Source of the DNA: Sphingorhabdus pulchriflava
Lineage (GTDB): Bacteria > Pseudomonadota > Alphaproteobacteria > Sphingomonadales > Sphingomonadaceae
Assembly: GCF_003367235.1 (NCBI RefSeq)
Contig: NZ_QRGP01000001.1
Location: 1,054,001 to 1,118,000 of the forward strand
Length of the DNA stretch: 64,000 bases
Direction of reading: 5' to 3'
The translations under genes were made by a program, and so were the position numbers. The notes beneath the pieces were generated by a model. That model searched no databases and was not told the origin of the DNA. It saw nothing but the letters and a program-made list of their open reading frames with translations. Positions 1 through 7,429 of this stretch are shown in pieces. Each line of letters opens with the position of its first letter. Position 1 is the first letter of the stretch.

Positions 1-407
1 GCGACCTTTTTCAGGCGCGCCTCGGTGTAACGCATCGACGCCGGGGGGTCGGGATCCATCGAACCGAAATTACCCTGACCATCGATCAGCGGTACGCGCA
101 GCGACCAATCCTGCGTCATGCGGGCGAGCGCGTCGTAAATCGCGCTGTCGCCATGCGGGTGGTAATTGCCCATCACGTCGCCGACGATCTTCGCCGATTT
201 GCGATAGGGGCGGCCTGCGACCATGCCGCCTTCCTGGCTGGCGAATAGGATGCGGCGGTGCACAGGCTTCAACCCGTCGCGCACATCGGGCAGCGCGCGG
301 GCGACGATCACCGACATAGCATAGTCGAGATAGCTCGACTTCATTTCGTCGACGATGTCTACCGGGGAAATATCAGTGGGTTCGATCGGTTCGATCTCTT
401 CGCTCAC
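1..407 (-). CDS. gyrA: DNA gyrase subunit A, N-terminal part (cut by window edge)
   Basis: GyrA is the breakage-reunion subunit of DNA gyrase, the A2B2 type II topoisomerase that introduces negative supercoils. Only the first 135 codons are here; the gene continues past base 1. The reading frame opens with GTG at 405-407 and runs without a stop to the edge. The winged-helix start of the catalytic domain is visible, with the quinolone-resistance region [10 protein letters not shown]. Its Ser88 and Asp92 match E. coli Ser83 and Asp87, so the usual resistance substitutions are absent. The active-site tyrosine is in MRYTEARL (Tyr127). ParC is the alternative, but the N-terminal leader and loop sequence fit GyrA better. 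No strong Shine-Dalgarno sequence precedes the GTG. Confidence 0.95.
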   Translation of the reverse strand, partial: MSEEIEPIEPTDISPVDIVDEMKSSYLDYAMSVIVARALPDVRDGLKPVHRRILFASQEGGMVAGRPYRKSAKIVGDVMGNYHPHGDSAIYDALARMTQDWSLRVPLIDGQGNFGSMDPDPPASMRYTEARLKKV

Positions 408-506
408 GCCGCAAAAATCCTTATTATTTTCTGTATTGGCAGACCCTAGCTCAGCGGGGTGGAAATAGCCACCCGAGCACCCCTGAAATGCACGTTTTTC
501 ACCAGT

Positions 507-515
507 TTATCCACA
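507..515 (+). promoter_or_regulatory. Perfect DnaA-box-like 9-mer upstream of gyrA
   Basis: The bases TTATCCACA match the DnaA box consensus exactly. The site lies in the 268-base divergent gap between gyrA and the secreted TPR-type protein. It is single, with no clustered copies or AT-rich unwinding region nearby, so it does not mark an origin. It could titrate DnaA or tune gyrA with the cell cycle, but a 9-mer may also be chance. Confidence 0.3.
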
Positions 516-675
516 GATTCGCGGCGGTAGGGATAGTTTACAAATGCATTCAACCGGAATTCATCTGCGCACCGCTATCCCGATTGCGAAACATGGGCGA
601 GGCGCGTAAGGATGGCGGCAAATCAGGGCCGCCTTTTGTGCGATTGGCCGGTCTGTTTTCTAGTTGGAGAGTAGA

Positions 676-1965
676 ATGAATCGCATTTCGAAATTTGCCG
701 CTGCCCTTGCTTTGGGTGCATTTGTCGCTGTGCCTGCTGCCTATGCGCAAAAGGACGACAAAAAGAAGAAAGAAGAAGCTGCCAAGCCCGTTAAGCGCAA
801 CTTCTCCAAGGAATTCCAGAAGGCCTATGCGCCGGCTGCCGATGCGTTGGTGAAGAAGAAGGACCTGGCCGCAGCTCAGGCTGCGTTTCCGGCCGTTGAA
901 GCCGCGATTATGACTCCCGATGACCGCTATGAAGCCGGTATTTTTGCGCTCAACCTCGGCGGCCAGCTCAAGGACGTGTCGTTTCAGCGCAAAGGCGTCA
1001 ACCTGATCGTCGACAGTAATGCTGCGCCCGCAGAACTGAAGTCTGCTTATGTGTTCCAGCAAGGCGTGTTCGCTTATGGCGACAAGGACTATCCCGGTGC
1101 CGAAAAGAAGATGCTTGAGGCCTATAATATGGGTTATCGCGGCAGCAGCGTAGAGGTGCAGATTTCCAACACCTATCGTCTGCAGAATAACTTTGGCGAA
1201 GCGATCAATTGGCTGCGCAAGGCAATAGACGCAACCAAAGCTGCCGGTGGAACGCCGGAAAAGCAATGGTATGCTCAGGCGGCCAACTATGCCGCCAAAA
1301 TGAAGGATAAGAACGAGATCCTGTTCTGGGGCAAGGAAATGATCAAGGTCGATCCGCGTCCCGAAACCTATCACGACGCTATCTTCCAATATCAGTCGAT
1401 TGCTGACCTCGACAATCTGGAATCGCTCGCGATGCTGCGTCTGGCGCGCAAGGCCAAAGCGATCATGTTCGAGCATGAATATAAGCAATATGTCGAATAT
1501 GCCGATGCCCGCCGCTATCCGGCAGAGGTTGTGGCGGTGCTCGACGAAGGCTTTGCCAAGGGAACGATTTCGAAGAGCAACATGACCTTCTCCGAAATCT
1601 ATACGAGTGCTAAGACGCGTATTCCTGAACTTTCGGGCTCTTGGGCCGCTGACGAAAAGGCGGCACTGGCTGACCCCAAAGGCTATAGCGCGATGCTGAC
1701 GGGGGATGCCCTGCTGTCGTTCAACCAGTTTGATCGTGCCAAGGCGATGTATGAGGCTGCTCTGGCCAAGGGTTCGATCGTTGACCGCGATGGTGTCAAC
1801 CAGACTGACCGTGCGCTGACCAATCTGGCAATAGCCAAGATCAATCTGGGTGATTTGGCCGGTGCCAAGGCTGATCTGGCAAAGGTTTCCAGCCCGAAAC
1901 GCAAGGGAATTGCGGAATATTGGACGATCTACATAGACCAGCAGACAGCAGCTCCTGCTGCCTGA
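676..1965 (+). CDS. Secreted tetratricopeptide-type repeat protein, function unknown
   Basis: A 429-residue protein with a clear Sec signal peptide (MNRISKFAAALALGAFVAVPAAYAQ, cleaved after AYA-Q), followed by a lysine-rich stretch (KDDKKKKEE) and a long alanine-rich helical body. Repeats such as FAYGDKDYPGAEKKMLEAYNMGY and LLSFNQFDRAKAMYEAALAKG have TPR spacing, so the mature protein is probably a periplasmic protein-binding solenoid. The ATG at 676 is chosen because GGAGA at 666-670 gives good spacing; a TTG at 664 is in frame but overlaps that Shine-Dalgarno sequence. The gene stands alone, is divergent from gyrA and is followed by a hairpin terminator. I do not recognise a specific function. 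Confidence 0.8.
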   Translation: MNRISKFAAALALGAFVAVPAAYAQKDDKKKKEEAAKPVKRNFSKEFQKAYAPAADALVKKKDLAAAQAAFPAVEAAIMTPDDRYEAGIFALNLGGQLKDVSFQRKGVNLIVDSNAAPAELKSAYVFQQGVFAYGDKDYPGAEKKMLEAYNMGYRGSSVEVQISNTYRLQNNFGEAINWLRKAIDATKAAGGTPEKQWYAQAANYAAKMKDKNEILFWGKEMIKVDPRPETYHDAIFQYQSIADLDNLESLAMLRLARKAKAIMFEHEYKQYVEYADARRYPAEVVAVLDEGFAKGTISKSNMTFSEIYTSAKTRIPELSGSWAADEKAALADPKGYSAMLTGDALLSFNQFDRAKAMYEAALAKGSIVDRDGVNQTDRALTNLAIAKINLGDLAGAKADLAKVSSPKRKGIAEYWTIYIDQQTAAPAA

Positions 1966-1990
1966 ACGATCTTAAGTCACTGCATTTACG

Positions 1991-2025
1991 AAAGGGTCTG
2001 CGACGTCATGTCGCGGGCCCTTTTT
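1991..2025 (+). terminator. Rho-independent terminator of the TPR protein gene
   Basis: The arm AAGGGTCTGCGAC pairs with GTCGCGGGCCCTT across a short loop, allowing two G-T pairs, and the stem runs into five T residues. It lies 26 bases after the stop codon, between convergent genes. Confidence 0.75.
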
Positions 2026-2039
2026 GATTCGGGTTCGGA

Positions 2040-2513
2040 TTATTCGGGAATAGGAACGCCTGGTTCGTCTTTGGCGGTCCGGATCGTCAAAGAGGTTTTG
2101 ACGCTAGAAACATTAGGCGCCGCAGTGAGTTGCGATGTCAGGAATTCCTGAAAAGACTGCAGATCATGCGCGACGATTTTCAGGATGAAATCTATCTCGC
2201 CATTCAGCATATGGCATTCACGAACATTGGGCAGTGAACGGACATGCTCTTCAAAAGCCCGTAAATCTGCCTCTGCCTGGCTTTTCAGGCTGACCATTGC
2301 AAATACCATGATCGAATAGCCCAATGTCGCCGGGTCGATATTGGCGTGATAACCCTTGATCGCACCCGATTGTTCGAGCGTGCGCATACGACGTAAGCAC
2401 GGCGGAGCCGTCAATCCGACTTTGCTTGCAAGCTCGACATTGGTGATGCGACCATTTTCCTGCAGTTCGGACAGAAGTTTCAAATCGATCGCATCAAAAT
2501 TTATTGCTGCCAT
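2040..2513 (-). CDS. Lrp/AsnC family transcriptional regulator
   Basis: A 157-residue Lrp/AsnC (feast/famine) regulator of full family length. An N-terminal winged helix-turn-helix (about residues 5-60, ENGRITNVELASKVGLTAPPC then LRRMRTLEQSGAI) binds DNA. A C-terminal RAM domain (about 70-145) carries the ligand-binding and oligomerisation fold. Members usually sense amino acids and often control neighbouring or amino-acid genes. It is divergent from the histidine kinase gene, with about 200 AT-richer bases between them, so that gap may hold its operator. The regulated genes and the effector cannot be read from the sequence. Confidence 0.92.
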   Translation of the reverse strand: MAAINFDAIDLKLLSELQENGRITNVELASKVGLTAPPCLRRMRTLEQSGAIKGYHANIDPATLGYSIMVFAMVSLKSQAEADLRAFEEHVRSLPNVRECHMLNGEIDFILKIVAHDLQSFQEFLTSQLTAAPNVSSVKTSLTIRTAKDEPGVPIPE

Positions 2514-2719
2514 GGCGCGTTATTTCCCTGTGTAGATAACAGATTACGTATAATAAAATTATAGAGCAAGGCAATTGTTCGATAGACATTCGCTCCGCCT
2601 GATTAGGCATTCGTTCTGCCTCTGTCCCATTGTGTGACGCCCCAAAAATGCTGCTTTTGCGACTCTGCGCCGATGTCTATCGGTGGTATCCAATCATAAG
2701 AAAGTGGGCAGGGATTTCG

Positions 2720-4393
2720 TTGCGCGTAGATGACCGCCTCGGCACAGCATTGCGCAACATCGGCCAGTCCAGCGGGACTGGCGATGTCGGGCAATGGCGT
2801 CAGTTAATCGATCTTTTGGCCCAGAATCCTGTGGGTCAGGACCCGCAGCTTGTTGCGGCGGGCCTTGTGCGTGCGCGTGAATTGGCTTCCAGACTGACGG
2901 TTGAAGACCGGATTGCTGGCGTTTCCGCGCTCGCTGGTCGAATCAGATCTGCGCCGCTGGTGCAATTGCTCTCGGGCGATGTACCCGCGGTCGCCGCCAT
3001 TGCGATTGCAGGCGCACAGCTTGATGATCGCCAATGGGCGGAACTTGTCCCTGAACTGCCGGTGCGCGCGCGGGGTTTTTTGCGTAATCGTAAGGATCTT
3101 GGGCAGGCAACGAAACTCGCATTGTCGAATTGGGCAGGTGCTGATTTCCGCATCGCCGGTGAAGTAGAAGCTGTTGCTGAAGCGAATGAAGTGCTGGCGC
3201 CTGAAAAGCCGGTATCGCAAATCGGTGCCATTGTTGAGCGCATCGAACAGTGGCGCAGGAACAGGGATAGCAGTGAGGCACCGCGGCTGCCTTTCGTCGA
3301 TGACGAGGTCGAAATCGCCCTAGAGCCCTCGGTCGAAATCCGTTTCGAAACCGATGACAATGGCACGATTGTCTGGGTTGAAGGTGCGCCGCGTGGCGCG
3401 ATTGTCGGTGTCGATATCGCACAGCCGGCCTATGACGACGGCCCCGGCCCCGATGCCTATGCGGCAGCGGCGTTCCGGCAGCGTATGCCAATGGAAAATG
3501 CCCGTATGACGATGCGGGGCAGCCCGATGATAGACGGCGACTGGCGCATCAGCGCTTCGCCCTTTTTCGATGCGCTGACCGGCCGATTCCGGGGTTTTCG
3601 TGGAATAATGCGACGGCCTAACCTGACCGAGAAAGCCGAGTTTTCTGTCGATTTTCAGGCGGAACGCAAACGTCATGGTGAAACGATGCAGCAGGTCGTT
3701 CACGAACTGCGTACGCCCTTGGGTGCCATCGCCGGTTTCGCCGAGATTATTGAGCAACAGCTGTTTGGTCCGGTATCGGGCGACTATAGGTCGATGGCGT
3801 CGGCCATCCTGCTTGATGCACAACGGCTGCTTGCCGGGTTTGATGATTTGTCGACCGCTGCCCGGCTCGATTCGGGCAATCTTGAACTGGATGACGGCAT
3901 CACCGAATGCGCCTGGCTTGTGCGCAAGCTGGCAGATCGTCTGGCAACTATCAGCGATCAGATGGATGTTGATATCAATCTGATCATCGCCGATCCGGCG
4001 CGGCCATTTGCGGTCGATCGTGACTTGGCAGAGCGCATCTTCTCCCGGTTGGTATCGGCGATCATCATCGGCTGTGCCCCTGGAGAAAGATTGCATGGAC
4101 GCATCAAGACCGAAGTCGGCCGTTCGGTTGTCAACAGCTTCAAATTGGATTTGCCACTCAAGTTACGGGGGCTAAGCGATGCCGAGTTGTTCGGTTCAAG
4201 TGCCATCGACCCTGAAAACAGCGATGTCGAACTGGCCTCGCCCTTGCTTGGGCTTGGTTTCTCGTTAAGGTTGGTGCGTAATCTGGCGCGCAAGGTTGGT
4301 GGCGATTTACGCTTTCAAAAGGAAAGCTTGCTACTGACTTTGCCTACGGTTCAGAATGGCGATCTGGACGTCAGGGACATCGGGGGCGACTAA
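2720..4393 (+). CDS. Cytoplasmic PAS-type histidine kinase with degenerate ATP-binding domain
   Basis: About 557 residues and no membrane segment. The N-terminal 200 residues are alanine/leucine-rich helices, possibly HEAT-like. A PAS-like segment follows (about 207-305), then a HisKA helix with the phospho-acceptor histidine in VHELRTPLGAIAGF (His328). The C-terminal ATPase part keeps a G2-like GLGFSLRLVRNLA, but the N-box asparagine is missing (IFSRLVSAIIIGCAP) and I find no DxGxG G1 box. Catalysis may be weak or absent, so it could be a phosphatase or scaffold. The start is uncertain: TTG at 2720 has GGCAGGGA just upstream, while ATG at 2648 or TTG at 2630 would lengthen it by 24 or 30 residues. 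The stop is one base before the ATG of the next gene, so the two are probably co-translated. Confidence 0.8.
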   Translation: MRVDDRLGTALRNIGQSSGTGDVGQWRQLIDLLAQNPVGQDPQLVAAGLVRARELASRLTVEDRIAGVSALAGRIRSAPLVQLLSGDVPAVAAIAIAGAQLDDRQWAELVPELPVRARGFLRNRKDLGQATKLALSNWAGADFRIAGEVEAVAEANEVLAPEKPVSQIGAIVERIEQWRRNRDSSEAPRLPFVDDEVEIALEPSVEIRFETDDNGTIVWVEGAPRGAIVGVDIAQPAYDDGPGPDAYAAAAFRQRMPMENARMTMRGSPMIDGDWRISASPFFDALTGRFRGFRGIMRRPNLTEKAEFSVDFQAERKRHGETMQQVVHELRTPLGAIAGFAEIIEQQLFGPVSGDYRSMASAILLDAQRLLAGFDDLSTAARLDSGNLELDDGITECAWLVRKLADRLATISDQMDVDINLIIADPARPFAVDRDLAERIFSRLVSAIIIGCAPGERLHGRIKTEVGRSVVNSFKLDLPLKLRGLSDAELFGSSAIDPENSDVELASPLLGLGFSLRLVRNLARKVGGDLRFQKESLLLTLPTVQNGDLDVRDIGGD

Positions 4394-4394
4394 C

Positions 4395-5414
4395 ATGATT
4401 TCGAAGGAGGCGGCGACAGATTTGGTCGAGTCTCCTTATTTTCCGAGTAACGGCCCCGCGGTAGACCTTTCGGCGCTCTCCAAACCTTGCTTTATCGTAA
4501 CAGTAGATACCGAAGAAGAGTTCGACTGGAACAGTGGTTTCACGCGTGATCGCCATGGGCTGGAACATCTTCACAAAATCGCGCCATTCCAGGCCTTGTG
4601 TGAAGGGCAGGGTATCAAGCCTGCCTATCTTGTCGACTATCCTGTGGCCAATGACGGGTTTGGAGCCGAACTTTTCGGGAACTGGGCCAAGCGTGGGGTC
4701 GCTGAAATCGGCTTGCAGTTGCACCCATGGGTCAACCCGCCCTTCGACGAAGAGGTCAGCGCGCACAACAGTTATGCATGCAACCTCCCCCTCGAACTCG
4801 AACGCGCAAAGCTGCTTGCCTTATACGAGGTTGTCGAGAAACGGATCGGGGTCGCCGCAATCAGCTATCGCGCTGGTCGATATGGTGCGGGCGGCCATAC
4901 GCCTTCCTTCCTGACCGAATTGGGTGTTAAAATCGATACGTCGGTTCGGTCGTTGTTCGACTATCGCCGGCAAGGCGGCCCCAATTATGCGCGCTGCCCA
5001 TTGACGCCTTATTGGGTGGAGAGGGGCAAGTTGCTGGAGCTGCCGGTGACATCGGTTTTTGGCGGTGCCTTGCGGTCCATCGGGCCTTTTCTCTTTGACC
5101 GCGCTTTTGAATCCGAAGCGATGCGAGCCGTGCTTGCAAGAGGTGGGATGCTTGAGCGGATCGCACTCACCCCGGAAGGAATTCCGGTTGCAAAGGCGCT
5201 TGAAGCGATCGATCTCGCGCTGGAAGCCCAACTGCCTGTTCTGACCTTTTCCTTCCATTCTCCGTCACTGGCAGCAGGGCATACGCCCTATGTGCGGTGC
5301 GAGCAGGAACTCGAAACTTTCTACATCTGGTGGGAAGAAGTGTTCGCGCATTTGCGGAAGCGAAATGTAGTGCCGTCGTCGATTTCCGCAATCGCCGGTG
5401 CGGCCTTTGGCTGA
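4395..5414 (+). CDS. WalW-type polysaccharide deacetylase-like protein
   Basis: A 339-residue protein with the look of the WalW branch of the polysaccharide deacetylase (NodB) fold. An early VTVDTEEEFDW supplies the acidic pair, LQLHPWVNPPF a metal-ligand histidine, SYRAGRYG the arginine motif, and FSFHSPSL a late histidine. The family is expected to remove acetyl groups from polysaccharide or carry out a related amide hydrolysis, but the WalW substrate is not established. There is no signal peptide, so it probably acts in the cytoplasm. The ATG at 4395 follows the kinase stop by one base; an upstream in-frame ATG at 4356 lies inside the kinase gene and is less likely. Confidence 0.78.
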   Translation: MISKEAATDLVESPYFPSNGPAVDLSALSKPCFIVTVDTEEEFDWNSGFTRDRHGLEHLHKIAPFQALCEGQGIKPAYLVDYPVANDGFGAELFGNWAKRGVAEIGLQLHPWVNPPFDEEVSAHNSYACNLPLELERAKLLALYEVVEKRIGVAAISYRAGRYGAGGHTPSFLTELGVKIDTSVRSLFDYRRQGGPNYARCPLTPYWVERGKLLELPVTSVFGGALRSIGPFLFDRAFESEAMRAVLARGGMLERIALTPEGIPVAKALEAIDLALEAQLPVLTFSFHSPSLAAGHTPYVRCEQELETFYIWWEEVFAHLRKRNVVPSSISAIAGAAFG

Positions 5415-5483
5415 ATAGGAAAGCGGATGTGAATTGGCACTTGCCTTTGCAACCCGCCATCCGCTATCGGCGCGTTTCCCAGG

Positions 5484-5560
5484 GGGCCTGTAGCTCAGTT
5501 GGTTAGAGCTGGCCGCTCATAACGGCTAGGTCGGGGGTTCGAGTCCCTCCGGGCCCACCA
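5484..5560 (+). tRNA. tRNA with CAU anticodon, probably tRNA-Ile2 (or elongator Met)
   Basis: A 77-base cloverleaf with encoded CCA. The acceptor GGGCCTG pairs with CGGGCCC, the D arm contains AGCTCAGTTGGTTAGAGC, the anticodon CAT is at 5518-5520 in loop CTCATAA, and the T arm is GGGGGTTCGAGTCCCTC. The acceptor resembles alphaproteobacterial tRNA-Ile(GAU), which favours the lysidine-modified tRNA-Ile2 reading AUA. Automatic callers would label it Met. It is not the initiator, because it has a normal first base pair. Confidence 0.93.
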
Positions 5561-5562
5561 CC

Positions 5563-5585
5563 TTCAAAACCCAAAAGGTTTTGAA
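5563..5585 (+). repeat. Hairpin between the two tRNA genes
   Basis: TTCAAAACC and GGTTTTGAA form a perfect 9-bp stem with a 5-base loop, directly after the CCA of the first tRNA. No T-run follows. It may be a processing signal, or the end of the first transcript. Confidence 0.4.
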
Positions 5586-5608
5586 AAACGAATGAAATTA
5601 CTCCACGT

Positions 5609-5688
<80 letters not shown>

Positions 5689-5690
5689 CC

Positions 5691-5939
5691 TTATTTTTCA
5701 GCTACAGCCTCAGCCTCGCCCGCTTGATATTGTTCGATCTCGGCGCGTGCTTCTTCTTCCACCAGTTTGGCCGCCGCGTCGGCGGCTGCCTCGATGCTTT
5801 TTTGCTCTTCTTTCACAGCCGCTGCATCATCCTCGGCAGCGATTTTCTCTGCTGCCAGTTCAGATTGTGCTGGGCTCTGTTCTTCCACACATGCAGCCAA
5901 GAGCAGAGGTGTAGCCAATGCCAGATAGACTGGCTTCAT
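5691..5939 (-). CDS. Small alanine/glutamate-rich lipoprotein
   Basis: An 82-residue protein with a lipoprotein signal: [17 protein letters not shown] ends in the lipobox LAAC with Cys17. The remainder is low-complexity Ala/Glu/Lys, probably one amphipathic helix or coiled coil. Its ATG overlaps the stop of the upstream M28 peptidase gene by 4 bases, so the two are translationally coupled. The function is unknown; it may be an envelope spacer or a partner of the peptidase. Confidence 0.7.
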   Translation of the reverse strand: MKPVYLALATPLLLAACVEEQSPAQSELAAEKIAAEDDAAAVKEEQKSIEAAADAAAKLVEEEARAEIEQYQAGEAEAVAEK

Positions 5940-7312
5940 GGCTTAGGCGCGACGGTTAGATCGCCCTCATAATTGGCCAGTTCGGACAAGACGGCCGTCC
6001 ACGCCGCGACATTCTGCCGCAACTGTGCCTTGTCGATCATGCTGAGCGTATCGTCGGGGGTGTGATGAAGATCGAAATAGCGGCTGCCATCCTGCTGAAG
6101 GTCGATGATGCCCAGATTTTGCGCGGCGATGATCGCACCGACATCGGCCCCGCCGCTGGCTGGGTCTTTGCCTCGAGCGATACCAAGCGGCGCCAGTTTG
6201 GCCGCTATGCGGTCGGCGAGCGGTTTCGCGCTGTCGGGCAGTTTGAAGTCGACGCGCCAGACGCGGTCAGCGCCGAAATCGGATTCCATGGCGAGTGCAT
6301 GGGGGACGGTCTTGTTCGTTTCGGCATAGGCCTTGCCGCCCCAGATGCCGACCTCTTCGGCCCCGGCCCAGAGCAGGCGGATCGTCCGCTGCCGCTTCAT
6401 GCCCTTGATGGCGCTGGCGGCGGCAGTGATGATGCCGCACCCTGCCGCATCGTCTATCGCGCCGGTGCCCAGATCCCAGCTGTCGAGATGGCAGGCGATA
6501 ACGATGGGGGGCAGGGCGGCATTACTGCCCGGCAATTCTGCGACGACATTGCCCGACTTTTGCGTGCCGAGATTTTTCGGTGTCAGGAGCAGACGGAGTT
6601 TGACCGGCTTTCCGCGCTCTACCATGCGAACCAGATTATCGGCATCGGGGATCGACAATGCACCTGCAGGGATCGGCGTAACCCCAGCTTCGAAATTGGT
6701 GTTGCCGGTATGCGGATTACGGTGGTTATGGTCGGTGCCGACCGAGCGGATAACTATCGCAGCCGCACCTTTCTTCGCCGCAATGTTGGGCCCCACAAAG
6801 CGCGCTTGCCCGAATGCGCCATAGCTTGAACCATCCTGCGCCGGTTTCATGGCGTGGCCAACAAAAGCAATCTTGCCGGTAAGGCTGCCATCGGGTGCTG
6901 CGCGCAGGGCATCGATTGTCGGGAAATAGGCGACTTCTGCCTCAAGTCCCGCATCACCCGTACTGCCGCTATTGCCCAGTGCCGTTATCGCAAATTTCTG
7001 CGGGAAGGGGCTGACGACCGAAGCGCGCTCCTCTCCGCGTACCCAGGTAGGCATGTCGAACGCTTCTTCGCGGACATTGGCGAAGCCCGCCTTGCGCAGA
7101 TAGCCGAGCGCCCATGCCCGCCCGCGTGCTTCGGCCTCGGTCCCGCCTTGCCGTGCACCAACCTCGGTGGTCAGGCCTTCGGTAATTTCCCAGGCGACAG
7201 GATCATGGTCCAGCGCCCACATTGCCGGGTCTGTTCCAGCGGGAGGGGCGGCGAAAGCGGAGGTTGCGAGGATTGTCGTTGCGCCAAGGGCGAGCAGAAT
7301 TTGTTTTGTCAT
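5936..7312 (-). CDS. Secreted M28-family zinc metallopeptidase
   Basis: A 458-residue exported aminopeptidase/carboxypeptidase-Q-like enzyme. It has a signal peptide ending AFAAPP (about residue 21), a PA-type insert (about 120-250) and then the M28 catalytic domain. The di-zinc ligands appear in IACHLDSWDLGTGAIDDAAG (His, then Asp), in the catalytic pair AGAEEVGIWGG, in ESDFGADR, and in the terminal DLHHTPDDT histidine. It should release N-terminal residues or cleave dipeptides in the periplasm. It is divergent from ettA, and the small lipoprotein gene follows with a 4-base overlap. The exact peptide preference cannot be told. Confidence 0.93.
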   Translation of the reverse strand: MTKQILLALGATTILATSAFAAPPAGTDPAMWALDHDPVAWEITEGLTTEVGARQGGTEAEARGRAWALGYLRKAGFANVREEAFDMPTWVRGEERASVVSPFPQKFAITALGNSGSTGDAGLEAEVAYFPTIDALRAAPDGSLTGKIAFVGHAMKPAQDGSSYGAFGQARFVGPNIAAKKGAAAIVIRSVGTDHNHRNPHTGNTNFEAGVTPIPAGALSIPDADNLVRMVERGKPVKLRLLLTPKNLGTQKSGNVVAELPGSNAALPPIVIACHLDSWDLGTGAIDDAAGCGIITAAASAIKGMKRQRTIRLLWAGAEEVGIWGGKAYAETNKTVPHALAMESDFGADRVWRVDFKLPDSAKPLADRIAAKLAPLGIARGKDPASGGADVGAIIAAQNLGIIDLQQDGSRYFDLHHTPDDTLSMIDKAQLRQNVAAWTAVLSELANYEGDLTVAPKP

Positions 7313-7429
7313 GCGGCGGGCTTAGCTATCGCAACGCCGCTTGCCAATCCTGCCTTGCGACAAATGCACAGCTTGGCTAGTAGGCGCGTCAAATTCCGCA
7401 TTTATTGCTTTTTGAGAAAGTGACCATCG

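Noticed and set aside
507-515. A replication origin near gyrA suggested by a DnaA box
   Set aside because: Only one box, no AT-rich unwinding region, and no dnaA, dnaN or parAB nearby.
550-1488. A 312-codon open frame on the minus strand over the secreted TPR-type protein
   Set aside because: The plus-strand gene has a signal peptide, a ribosome binding site and a terminator; the minus frame has none of these.
5435-5451. A sigma-54-like promoter (TGGCAC ... TTTGCA) upstream of the tRNA genes
   Set aside because: The spacing between the GG and GC elements is one base too long (11 rather than 10), which normally abolishes activity.
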